Source: Corynespora cassiicola (lineage: Eukaryota > Ascomycota > Dothideomycetes > Pleosporales > Corynesporascaceae). From it: DNA of 64,000 bases. Shown here piece by piece: positions 12,209-22,501 of the stretch. The number at the start of each line of letters is the position of its first letter. Within the stretch, counting starts at the first letter, position 1. The notes beneath the pieces are model-generated. The model worked only from the letters and a program-made list of their open reading frames with translations. It had not been told where the DNA came from and searched no databases. The DNA is taken from contig JAEUWY010000012.1 of the NCBI GenBank assembly GCA_022059125.1, positions 2,046,001 to 2,110,000 of the forward strand, read 5' to 3'. The translations under genes and the position numbers were made by a program.

Positions 12209-13999
12209 ATGTCGACCGAAGAGAAGCCCGTTGACACGGCCCCCGCCGTCGAGAAAGCTCCTACTGGGACTCCCTCCGCCGAGACCGCACCAGCTGAAGC
12301 TGCTCCCGCCGAAACTGCCCCCGCTAAGGCTGTGCCCACTGAGGCCGCTCCCGCTGAGACCGCTGCCGCCGAGACAGCACCGGCTGAGACAGCACCAGCT
12401 GGAGCTGCTCCCACTGGGACCGCTCCTGCCGAACAGGTTGCTCCGGCTCAGACTTCCGCCGAGACTGGTCAACTTGATGGCAGTGGCATACCGGGAAATG
12501 GCTCTGCGCTCGCTGAAACTGAATACAATGTCGAGGTCAAGCTCGCCGACTTGCAGGCTGACCCCAACAACCCACTCTTCTCAGCAAAAACGTTTGAGCA
12601 GCTCAACCTGTAAGGTACCTCGACTCAGATACAAAACGTACCGCTAACATGTCCAGGTCTCCCGAGCTACTCAAGGGTATCCAAGCCATGAACTTCCGCA
12701 AACCATCCAAGATCCAGGAGAAAGCCTTGCCTTTGCTTCTGCTCGACCCACCAGTCAACATGATTGCCCAGTCCCAGTCCGGAACGGGCAAGACCGCTGC
12801 TTTCTCACTGAACATACTATCTCGCGTCGATCTCTCCCTCGTAGCTCCACAGGCCCTCGTCCTAGCACCGAGCAGGGAGTTGGCCCGTCAGATTCTCGGC
12901 GTAATCGAGCACATGGGCCAATTCATTCAAGGCCTACGGGCCATGGCTGCGATCCCCGACCCCACCAAGCGTGGCCAGAAATATGACGCCCACGTTCTGG
13001 TCGGCACTCCTGGTACTGTCACCGACATGATTCGTCGGAGGAACATCGACGCCAAGAACATCAAGATCCTGGTGCTAGATGAGGCCGACAACATGCTTGA
13101 CCAACAGGGACTCGGAGAACAGTGCACGCGTGTCAAGTCGTATGTCTACCTGCCACTGCAGCTGGCCCCCGCTAACACACCCAGGATGCTTTCCAAAACA
13201 GTTCAGACAGTCCTCTTCTCGGCCACCTTCCCCCCCAATGTCGTGGCCTACGCCAACCGATTTGCTCCCAACGCCAACGTCTTGACTCTTGCGCACGATG
13301 AGCTCACCGTCGACGGCATCAAACAGCTTTACATTGACATCGACAAAGATAATGACAAGTTCTCCACTCTTCTCAAGTTCTACGGTCTGATGACCCAGGC
13401 TTCTTCGATCATCTTCGTTCGAGTAAGTCAACGTCGATCCCGTTTCTTTTCTTTTGCTAATCTTGTCAGACTCGCCGTACTGCTGAAGAGCTCGAGCGTC
13501 GCATGACGCAAGAGGGACACTCTGTCGCTCAGCTGAGTGGTGGACTAGAGGGATCTGAACGTGACCGGATTATTGATGACTTCAGGAGCGGCAAGGCCAA
13601 GGTCCTCATTGCAACCAACGTTCTCGCCCGTGGCATTGACGTCCAGTCTGTGACCATGGTCATCAACTATGTAAGTTCAGGGCCTTTTCTTTTACTTCTG
13701 AGAAGCTGCCGTTACTAATTTCCGCATAGGATGTTCCCACCATGGCCGACGGCATTCAGCCCGACTTCGAGACCTATCTCCACCGTATCGGTCGTACTGG
13801 ACGTTTCGGACGTGTCGGTGTTGCTCTGACTTTTGTACACGATCAGAAGAGCTGGACGCAGTTGAACGCCATCGCCGAGTACTTCAAGACCGAACTCTAC
13901 CCCCTCGACACCAGTGATTGGGATGAAGTCGAGGACATGATTCAGCAAATCATCAAGAGCACCCGCGCAGGCAAGACCACTGCAGAGATGACGAGTTGA
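12209..13999 (+). CDS. DBP5: DEAD-box RNA helicase Dbp5
   Basis: ATP-dependent RNA helicase that remodels mRNPs on the cytoplasmic face of the nuclear pore during mRNA export and also acts in translation termination. Exons 12209-12609, 12657-13139, 13185-13422, 13470-13670 and 13730-13999 give 530 aa. Motifs in order: a Q-motif around residue 147 ([11 protein letters not shown]), Walker A SGTGKT near 176-181, PSRELA, GTPGT, DEAD near 273, SAT near 305, then RGIDVQ near 426 and [11 protein letters not shown] near 459. The DQQGLGEQ stretch after DEAD and the C-terminal WDEVEDM are Dbp5 hallmarks. The first ~85 residues are a low-complexity Ala/Pro/Glu/Thr repeat (AETAPAE-like), an unusually long N-extension for the family. 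All four introns are 45-59 nt. Confidence 0.95.
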
Positions 14000-14515
14000 A
14001 TACGAACGGCCAGGCCATCCATAGACCAAGGTTTTTGCTCTAGCATATGCCTTGAGTAAATGTGAATGGAGAGAAAGATTCAGGAGATGGTCATTTGGCG
14101 TAGTCTAGCGGCCATATGGTTTCAATATGAGGAAGTCCGGCCCTCATCAAGGAGACGGCTCGGCATTTGCGATGCAAGCCGACTATGGACTAAAGATAGA
14201 TGGTAAAAATGATACCCACCCACATTCGCAAGGCAACTATTTTGAGTGAATTATGGCTCGACCTTGAGTTTCCTTTTTTTAGCTGACTACCTACAAGGAC
14301 TGTCCAGTCAAGATGATTGTGGAGCTGATGACGCATTAAGTTACAGCTGTGGCTCTGGTGTTGTTTGCAACGATGTAGTTTGTCTGGGTGCAACTAAGGA
14401 GGAGGGAGTCATTTCAGACGATTTCAAGCAATTCACATGATGCAATCTGCAATTTGTCGTGATATTGGTTCATTTAAGAAGCAATTCCCTTAGAGACATG
14501 TCCCTAGTTATGATA
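14000..14515. other. 3' flank of DBP5 up to the transposon
   Basis: No gene seen. The AT content rises relative to the genes. The last two bases before the element form the left TA of the target duplication (14514-14515). Confidence 0.6.
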
Positions 14516-14556
14516 ACGTAAACCACAAGCGAGTCGCCACCCCCCCCCTGTCTGCC
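14516..14556 (+). repeat. Left terminal inverted repeat of the transposon
   Basis: Pairs with the inverted sequence at 16299-16355. It contains one copy of the 17-base unit that is duplicated on the right side, with two base differences in that unit. Confidence 0.88.
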
Positions 14557-14633
14557 TCAGCACACACAACCACCCTACTCAACCACCTTAAGAGAATACT
14601 GTAATAACTTGATACAAGGAGTAACTACAGTAG

Positions 14634-16184
14634 TTATACTGTTGTTTTGCACGTACGAGAATTGTGTCCTTGCTCTCTGCAGCGCGTGCAGCGCGCTTTT
14701 GACTGCCGGCCGCCACCAAGGCGAGCCACCACCTCCTCACGCCTCTCTTCGTTCAATTGCTCCTCAACGTCCTTTTGAGCCACAATTTCAGCCCCCTCAG
14801 CCTTTGCTAGGGTCCCTTGCCGTTGAATCCGCTTCCTATTTCGCTGCCTACGCTGCGTGGCGGCCTTATTAGCCTTCTCAAGGTCCTTGATTCGGCCCTG
14901 GAGCAACGCAGCTGAACGAGCTATCATCTCAGCCCCTTTCTTAAGCTCACCAAGGGCTTCAATAATAGAGGCAGGTGATGAGCTTTTATGCCTTCTAATT
15001 CTGTCGTGAATCAACGTTATTTGAGCCTCTAGGTCGTACGCGTTGCTTGGTGTTCTGGCCTCCCACTGAGTAGCTTCAGGGAGGGCTGGCGTGGGCGTGC
15101 GTAGCTTCACGTCAAGCTTTGAGAGCACTGTCTCTGGGTTGTATGGGACTACTCCGGCCCCTCGGAAGCTTGCGCGTATATTGGCCTCAGTAAAGGATTG
15201 TTCAAAGGCCTTCCTGAAGGCTGGCAGAAAGGTGGTTTTGTCGATATGGTTGATGTGATTGCGTGCCAAGCCAGAGATCTCATCACCGTACGCCCGCTTT
15301 AAGGGCAAGAAGCACCCCACATCAAGTGGCTGGAGAAGGTGTGACGAATGTGGGGGCATGCAGAGAGTGATGATCTTGCTCTCCGTACAGAGGTTCTGGA
15401 AGGCTAGAGAGTTATAGCTCTCATGGTCGTTAATGATGAGCAGTCGGTACGTTCCCACTGTACGGCTCTGCGTATGGGTGTTGAAATGTTCCAGCCAACG
15501 TACCCCTAGCTCATTTGTTGTCCAGCCTGTCTTGCTGAGCGATATACACCAGCTAGGTGGAATATCGTTGCCCTCGTACCACGCAGAGAGGTGGTGCTTG
15601 CCCGCAAAGATAATAAAGGGAGGTATTGCCCAGCCAGCCGCATTGATTCCCTGGATCACTGTAGCCCACTCACGATTGCCCGGCTGGGTGCCCTTTGACC
15701 GATTTCGCCTCTCTGAGGCTGTAACCACTGATTGAGCCAAGATCACGCCCATCATGAAGCCTGTCTCGTCGAAGTTGTACGTGTCTTCATCAACGATGCC
15801 GTACCTCTCCTTTGTACGATGCAGCAACTCAAACCAAGGGCTGATAACCTTAGGATCCTCACACAGAACGCGCTGGTGATCCTGCTGGCGGGTTAATCGA
15901 ACTTGGAGCTCTGGCTGACGCTTAACAGAGTTGCTAGGCCGGTTAACGCCAACATAGTCAGCGCCTCGCGCTGTAAGCAACTGATTAGCCATATTACGTA
16001 CGGCAGTTGACGTGGGCGCGAATCCTCGTGAGTCTAGCTCAAGGATGTGAGTAACAATCACCTCCTCTTCAGCCTTAGTCAGCCGCTTTGAGTTGGGCTG
16101 GCAATCGCGTCGCGTAGGTCGTCCAGCGCGTCGATCACGAAGTGTTGTACGGGGAACGTTATACGCGGAAGCAGCGTGTTGCAC
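14634..16184 (-). pseudogene. Transposase, DDE_1 (pogo/Fot1) family, 5' end damaged
   Basis: Cuts and pastes the surrounding element. The open frame reads through a helix-turn-helix part (AYNVPRTTLRDRR), then the catalytic triad D139 (NFDETGF), D253 (IINDHES) and D288 (LLQPLDVG), numbered from the first codon of the frame at 16184, which is GTG. The D2-D3 spacing is 35 residues. A C-terminal zinc knuckle C-x2-C-x4-H-x4-C (CTRCREQGHNSRTC) precedes the stop. No ATG precedes the helix-turn-helix in this frame: upstream there is a TAA, while another frame continues upstream with a plausible N-terminus (EKSIILAFLAVKTT). This points to a one-base frameshift near 16190-16215 or an unrecognised small intron. 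I call it probably non-autonomous now; the catalytic core is intact. Confidence 0.82.
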
Positions 16185-16298
16185 GCTTTGAACAGAGTTG
16201 TTTTAACAGCTAAAAAGGCAAGAATTATAGATTTCTCGTTATTTGATGATTGAGATACGTTTGGTGGAGGTATTGTTGTTGTAGGTGGTATGCGTTGG

Positions 16299-16355
16299 GG
16301 CAGACAGGGGGGGGTGGCGACTCGCTTATAGTGGCGACTCGCTTATAGTTTACGT
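16299..16355 (-). repeat. Right terminal inverted repeat with internal 17-bp duplication
   Basis: The unit at 16314-16330 is repeated exactly at 16331-16347 and is followed by GTTTACGT and the TA duplication. The left end has only one unit, so the right repeat is about 17 bp longer. Confidence 0.9.
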
Positions 16356-16856
16356 TATGGTATATGTAATCTTCTAGGGCTAGGTAACTGCATCTTTGGT
16401 GTAGCTCGTGCAAAGTGAGCATTAAAGTTGAAGCTATCTTATTGCTGCTGATAGGTCAAGTACGCAGAACAACCCAGTTGGAGCAAAGGGCGTTATAGGA
16501 GCACAAAGTTGCAAGAAAAGAAGGCGTGTTGGACAGAAAAAAAAACGTGGATCCATACACGTGAAGAATTAGTATTTTGGCCTGCCCATCTATGCTTTCA
16601 TCTACATCCGAAGCCACGGGCGTCTTTGCATGTACGTGCCCCAGCCCCGAATCTGCCGTCTAGATGGCCGCATACGCACAGCCAGGCGCGCAGTCATTCT
16701 GGTCCCTAAACCCCCAACGCCAACAAATACAAGACAAGCTTCGTGCCCTTCCAAGACCATCATGCCACGCATTTCCCCATAAAGAATATCGACCCAGCGT
16801 ATCATCACAGGCATAGTCTTTAAGCCGAATCCCCCCCCCCCCTCTTGTCGCAAACC
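16356..16856. other. Intergenic, no gene seen
   Basis: Lies between the transposon and the stop of the DUF202 gene. A C10 run lies just before 16840. Nothing coding is recognisable. Confidence 0.6.
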
Positions 16857-17923
16857 TCACAACTCATACGCCCCCGGCGCCACCGCCAAAATGACCACCA
16901 AACTACTCACAATCAGCGCGCCCGCCACCAGACTAACCACAATCACGCTGCCCCTACTGGCGGGGAACTTTCCGCGAATGACATAGTGCTGCGCCTCGAA
17001 GTAGCGGTGGAAGCCTATGAAGAGGATGACGACGGCGATGCCGATGAAGGTGGCGCCGAGCGGCTTCCCGAGGTTGCGGAGGCGGGCCGAGGCGCTGGAT
17101 ATGGAGGGTGCGGAGGGCGAGGGACCCGAGGAGGAGTCGGAGCCGGAGCCGTTCTGGATGGACGTGTTGAGGCGGAAGAGTTGGGTTACTGCGATGCCGA
17201 TGCTGGCGAAGGAGAGGGATGTGCGGAGCCAGGCGAGGAAGGTACGTTCTGCGGGTAGGAAGAAGAGAATTGTCAGTCCCGGTCCTATACTCGAGTCCAG
17301 CGGGCATATTCCAGATGCATATGTATACACCAGCCAGGCGGGGGGAACCGAGGAAACATACCCAGCGCCAAATGGTCCCGAGCTACACTGCCCTTGTTCT
17401 CCAACTCCACACTGCCGTACTTGTCCAGGAACGCGCGCAAGCGGCCTCCCTCGCGCCTCTCCACGTCGGCGGCCTCGCGCTCAGCACTCTCGGTGCGCCG
17501 CTGCGGATTCCCTGGCTCCAGGCCCTCGCCCTGCGTCCCCTCTTGCCTGCTGCCATCATTACCGCTGATGCCATTCATGCCGTTCCCGTTCTCCGCGCGT
17601 GCAGACAGCGACGGTGATATGGCCTGGTAGTCCCTTTGCACAACCTGCATTATGGGCACACTTTCGTCGCTATGCCTCGATGCTCCGCGCGCTTCCTCTT
17701 CTCCTCCTGCCTCGGGGGCCCTACCATTGCGCTTGCGGGAGCCGGCGCCGGCCATGCTCGTGGGGACTTGTTTCGAGGTGGAGGAGCTAGGTTCTCCCGC
17801 CGACGACGACGACGTGGTGCTCGAATCCGAAGCGCGGGCGCTCTCTCTATGTATGTCTCCGCTCTCGTGGGATGCCGCTTCGTGCATGCGTCCGTTGGGA
17901 GCTCGGACGCGGACGTCGGCCAT
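16857..17923 (-). CDS. DUF202-domain membrane protein
   Basis: Proposed exons (minus) 17923-17362 and 17248-16857 give 317 aa; the 113-nt intron joins LAL to ERTFLAWLRTSLSFA, the hallmark of the DUF202 (YidH-like) domain. Residues 1-185 are Ser/Glu/Arg-rich and probably cytosolic. Three hydrophobic helices follow: one in the ERTFLAW segment, one at ATFIGIAVVILFIGF and one at SVIVVSLVAGALIV. Relatives in fungi are small vacuolar or plasma-membrane proteins of unknown function; the polyphosphate-polymerase subunit Vtc1 has a related fold. I make no functional claim beyond an integral membrane protein. Confidence 0.85.
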
Positions 17924-18876
17924 GAGGGCGGGACGGGAAGCTGCTGCAGCTGGTGCTCGATCGGCTATCCATCGCCCGTTAGCCAGGTCCAGATCTTCCT
18001 TCCCATTTATTTTTTCCGCCCCTGTTTTATTTTCCAGCTCGTGTGCTCGTCGGGGCGGGAGCGCGCGGCGCGGCGCTGCGATACGTCAACTCGTGCCCAG
18101 GGGCGGGTGGTCTGGTCCTGCAGGGCGCATGGCGGAGGGTGGGCGGAGGAGCCGCGGGCGTTCGTGATCGCAGGGTGGGTTGACGCAATGGCCGCGGCGC
18201 GGGAGAGAGGGCAACTGACCTATGAGAGTGGGACCGCGGGATGGGCGCGTTCCTTGGGCACAACAGCCTTGTCTTTCACAAGATGCGGTCGCTGTGGGTT
18301 CTCGAAGGAGAGGGAGAGGGAGCTCGGGGGAGCAACCCCCTCATGCGGGGTGCTCTTTCACGGACCATCGGGTGCGGATTGTCACTTGATGAACCATGGC
18401 CGGGCCTTCTGTCATGCGGCTGTCTAACCGCTTTTGGCTTGCGTTGATGCTCGTTGCATGATACGACCGTGATTGATAGGTTGGGTCAGATAAAAAAGAC
18501 GGGAGCTGCTATGTGGGCAAATGGACCCTTCAGCCGTGGTTCCCAACCGCAGATCGGCTTCTGCTTGCACAACCCTGTGCCACGTCTGCAGCGACAAGTG
18601 ACACCAACGACTGGCGCCGCCCTGAGGATACGTAGAAGAAAAGTGCATTGAGAATTTGAACTAGGTGTCTTATCGCGGGTCTCCTCGCCAATACTCCGCT
18701 GGCCAGCAAGCTTCGGATGAAATTCCAAGATGACGCTATGTAGAACAGTAGACACGGGCATCCCATCCCAACTCGCATATAGAAAAGAGGAAGAGAAATC
18801 ATCCACCATAGTAACGCCGCCAAATGACATCGAAAAGGGGTACTCGGAAGAAGGAGAAGTCCTTTCGACATACGGC
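17924..18876. other. Intergenic between two minus-strand genes
   Basis: Contains the promoter side of the DUF202 gene and the 3' side of the ANP1-type gene. The frame that runs on past the ANP1-type donor down to 18486 is intron plus flank, not coding. No separate gene is seen. Confidence 0.6.
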
Positions 18877-20048
18877 TCACTCGTTGTAATGATATACCTG
18901 CAGATTGGCTTGTGAGTTTGGGCGGGAGGAGGCGGGGCCAAATTGGGCCAACTTACAAGATAGTTGGGCAGACCAAAGCTCTCCCAGTTCAATCGGTTGG
19001 CCATCTTGGCAAACCCTTCCGTCTCGATGAGGTGGTAGAAAGCGAACGGGGGGAACATGGCTCCGTCACGGTGCACATCTCCCTTTACCAACAGGGTGGC
19101 TCCACCGACGCCGTCCAGCTTCACCTTGGTCCCAGGATCGGCAGAGGCATCGTACATCATAGCCATCAAGCTGCGGTACGTCGGCATCTCAGCGTAGCCC
19201 TCCAGCAGAATGTCGTCTTTGCCCATCTTGGCAGCCATTTCCTTGGCCGTGGCGCTGTCGATCCAATTGTTGAAGTCATATGGGCGGATGTCGTTGGTCT
19301 TCTTCTCGTTGTTGTAGTAGCGCTGGAAGCAGTTGGGCGCAATGATGGGCACGTCGTAGGCCGCCAGGTCCTGGATCAGCGACGGTGGGGTCTCGACAAT
19401 GTCGGCATCCATCCAGAGCACCCACGAGGTCGAGGGGCCAAGGGTGGTGAAGAGGAGCGAGTTGCGCGCCTTGGCCATGGCAGCGCGGCGGGCCTTTTGG
19501 TTCTCCATCTTGTGCCTCTCTGCCTCGTTCTGCGACTGCAGGGGAGACTCGGTGTCCTGGCGCAGGATGGTCACGCTGGCGAAGCGCTTAGCCTTGGGGC
19601 CGCCCTGGGTCTTTGTGACCTGAGCCTGCAAGGCCGTGTAGGCTGCATTGCCCTCCTTGGTCTTGGGGATGATGAAGCCCAGCGAGATGAGCTCGTGGGG
19701 GTAGTTGATCTTGAGCAGGTTGTCCCAGTACTCCTGGTAGAATCGGGCCAGGGGCGTCAAGATGAGGACCGTCTCCTGGTTCTCGATCGGGGTGCGCGAG
19801 GTGGTGAGGTTGTTCATGTAGTAGTGCACGACGGGCGGCGCGGAGGGGGGCTCGTTGGACTTGGACTTGCGGAAGGGCAACGAGGGCGGCGACAGCACGT
19901 TGGAGGCAGCCTCCTTGAAGGAACGCTCGCCGGCGACGGACGAGGAGCCATCGCTGGAGAAGAAGAAAATGAAGAAGCCTATGCAAAGAATGCCGGCAAG
20001 GACGAAGGTGATGGGGTTCTGACGGCGTAACGAGCGTGGAGTGGGCAT
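18877..20048 (-). CDS. GT62 mannosyltransferase, Anp1/Mnn9/Van1 family
   Basis: Golgi type II membrane enzyme of the mannan-polymerase complexes that extend the alpha-1,6 mannan backbone of N-glycans. Exons (minus) 20048-18957 and 18897-18877 give 370 aa. A single N-terminal transmembrane helix (about 14-31) follows a basic cytoplasmic tail. The GT62 core contains VLILTPLARFYQEYW, ISLGFIIPK, ERHKMENQKARRA, ARNSLLFTTLGP, the DXD-containing MDADIVE near 212, and APNCFQRYY. The last exon has only seven codons and supplies the family C-terminus (VYHYNE after GLPNYL); without splicing the frame runs 150 residues too far into unrelated sequence. Among the three paralogues it looks most like Anp1, but Mnn9 or Van1 cannot be excluded. 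Confidence 0.9.
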
Positions 20049-20667
20049 TTTGGCGGGCGGAGAGCAGGCGAACCTAGGTTGCCAATGGATTCGGCGTCTA
20101 TAAGTGGTGCATCAGAAGCGAAGACGTGCGTGGTGGTGTTGGGGGGATGCGCGGTCGGCGTCGCGCAAGGAGGCCGGAGGGTTGATGAGAAGAGGCCAAG
20201 CTGGCGGCTCAAAAAAGTCGAGGGTTGTCAGCAGCAGCACCAGCACCAGCAGCGGCGACGGGGGTCTCGGGGGCGGCGAGATACGAGAGCACTCAGCACC
20301 GCTAAGCGGGATTGCAGCTGCACAAAGGGCCTGGCTCTGGCTCTGGGGTGGATGCGATACGGGGCGCCAGCGTGCAGAGAGAGGTCCGTCGTGTGTCGTC
20401 TGTCCTCAACGGCCCTCAACCCTTGCGCTGCTCCCTCCGCGACACTCCTGGGCCTTGGTCCGCCATCCGCCATCCGCACTCCGCCCTACAGGGTCCCGTC
20501 GCGTCGGGGCTTGGCGGCCGCCCGCTGGCTCTAGCGCGCCGTGAGGCTCAAGCCAGAGTCTTGACCTCATGAAGCTCCTGCGCCCATGCTTCTGCCCGTC
20601 TCGTCGCCCGCCAGCAGCAGCATGCCCTCCTGCAATTGACGCCGCCACCCCACACTGACCGCGACCC
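20049..20667. other. Divergent promoter region
   Basis: Separates the ANP1-type gene (-) from the next gene (+). It has a CAG-rich stretch near 20231-20262. No gene is seen. Confidence 0.6.
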
Positions 20668-22471
20668 ATGCCTCCCCGGATCGCGCAGCCATGCCGCTTC
20701 TCGAGGGTGCTCTTGCGCGCCCTGCCGCTCCCGCGCCCTGCATACCGCGTAGCTCTGCCCTCGACCGCCCGCTTCCAGCACCATGACGGTGCTGCCGCAC
20801 CCCTCCAGTACCCGCGCATACGAAGCTCCATCATCATCCCTCGCTCCGTGACCAACACGGTGAGTCTGCTCCGACTGCCCCGCAGCAACAAGACTCTGAC
20901 TCTCATAGCAACCCGAGGACCTCATCAAGCACATTGGCCCTGTGTCCAAGAGAAGACTTAATCACGAGCGCTTCATAGTCTTGCTCCTCACTCCAGCGTT
21001 TGCCCACTGGCTCCACGACGACCATGTTTTCCTTGAAAAAGCCCTGCGCCAGGCATACCAGCATGCTTTTGCACCATCCCAGAGGCACCCGATCCGCCTG
21101 CACGCCCTCTGTGCAGTAGTCGACAAACTGCCAACACCAACGTCTGTCGGTGACGACACCTCTGTCGACCTTTCCAAATGGAGCCGTGCCTTCTCACCTC
21201 CAGTGTCTGAGACCGGCTACGAGGGACTCGCATACACGTGTTTGCGTAATAAACAGGACAGCATTGAGCTACCCTCTTCGGCTGCCGCGGAGAAGGGCGC
21301 AATTAGTTTTGTCGCCATCGAGGGTACCGAGGAGAAAGGCTTCTTCACTGATACCCTGCAAGTTCCGCTTGCCAATACAGTCTTTCAAACGGGATCTCCT
21401 ACGACGATGCACTTCACATCCTGGCAAGCAGTGCCGCAATCCAATGAGCTCAAGTTGACATCCAAAACTCAGCTCTCCAACCATGGGATCAAGCTCCATC
21501 GCGGAGGTTCCACCACTCGGTTGAGCTCTGCTCTTGCTGTGCCTCTAGTTCCATTGACTCGGCCCCGCCAGGTACATGCAAGCATGGGAAACATCCTGCG
21601 GCAGGTAGTTGGCCCTGATGGAAAGCCCATGACTGCTTCTCAAGAGTTGGAGCAGGTCGTTCCTCAATACTTCAAGTCGAGAGGTGACCCCCAGCAGGCC
21701 ACCTCTGTATGGGCACTTGTCATTCCTAATGATGTGACACAGCAGGTGTTGGAGGACACTGCACATCTCTTGAAAAATGCCCAAGCCAATCACAGCCATA
21801 AAGAACCTGCTGATCTCCCCGAAAGTTCACGTTGGGAGAAAATGTGGGCAAGCACTCCGCCGATTTGGAACACCATCATTCAATCGGCCTTGGCCAAAGG
21901 CGCACGCCTGCACAGGGTCCTCAGCGGCGGAGGCGGTTGGGGAAAGAAGGCAGGTCTTCTGTCACTAGACCCGGTAGCAAACAGTACAGAGTCCGAAGCT
22001 ACCGCTCGCTTCGACTCCGTCCATGATCCAGAAGAATTGTCCTCTGCTCTTCAGCAAGTCGCCCAGGAAAATGACTTCATTCAATTCTTCATCTCCCCAT
22101 CGGTACTCAAACCCAACGGCGACAACGCAGATGCACAGGTAGCAGAGCTACAGGAGCTTGAAAACATCAATACCCCTTGGCATTGGGAGTTGGGCACGGT
22201 ACCAAGCACGGTGGACTCACTAGAAGAGAATACGTGGCAGCGCCAGCCTTCGGATTCCAAAGAGTGTTTTGTATTTAAACACAGTTTTGGTGCTTTGTCC
22301 GAGGGTGCTCTATCGTTGAGGCGAGAGTTCAAATTGAAATTGGAAGATCCTGTCTCGGCTGTTAGCAGTACAAAGGTCGATGTGCCCTTCTCGCGTTTTT
22401 CGTTCCTTCTTGACAAGGGTCTGGATGAGAAGGAGGCGGATAAGGACGTAAGCGGCCCCGAGAAGGATTAG
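20668..22471 (+). CDS. Conserved fungal protein, probably mitochondrial, function unknown
   Basis: Exons 20668-20859 and 20909-22471 (49-nt intron) give 584 aa. The first ~50 residues are rich in Arg, Ala and Leu with no acidic residue in the first 35, typical of a mitochondrial presequence; the intron joins this leader to QPEDLIKHIGPVSKRRL. The body is soluble, without transmembrane helices. Conspicuous stretches are HERFIVLLLTPAFAHWLHDD near the leader, an AISFVAIEGTEEKGF segment, and GGGGWGKKAGLLSLDP in the second half. The glycine-rich motif looks functional but I do not recognise the family with confidence. The tail is charged (KEADKDV). The next gene starts 30 bases after this stop. Confidence 0.8.
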
Positions 22472-22501
22472 GGTCTGCAGCCTCTAATAGTTTGGTAGAT
22501 A

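Larger units (their letters stand above)
14516..16355 (-). mobile_element. Tc1/mariner-superfamily (pogo/Fot1-type) DNA transposon, complete ends
   Basis: An 1840 bp element bounded by inverted terminal repeats that both begin ACGTAAAC at the outer edge and share AAGCGAGTCGCCAC, a run of C and CTGTCTGCC further in. TA lies directly outside each end (14514-14515 and 16356-16357), the target duplication expected for this superfamily. It encodes one transposase on the minus strand. The right end carries an extra 17-base unit. Both ends and most of the transposase are preserved, so insertion looks recent, although the transposase start appears damaged. Confidence 0.9.

Noticed and set aside
18486..18956. 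Continuation of the ANP1-type frame to 520 codons
   Set aside because: The sequence after GLPNYL loses all family similarity; a 59-nt intron gives the expected short C-terminus.
18912..20030. 372-codon plus-strand frame
   Set aside because: Antisense shadow of the ANP1-type gene; composition is Val/Gly/Arg-rich with no domain.
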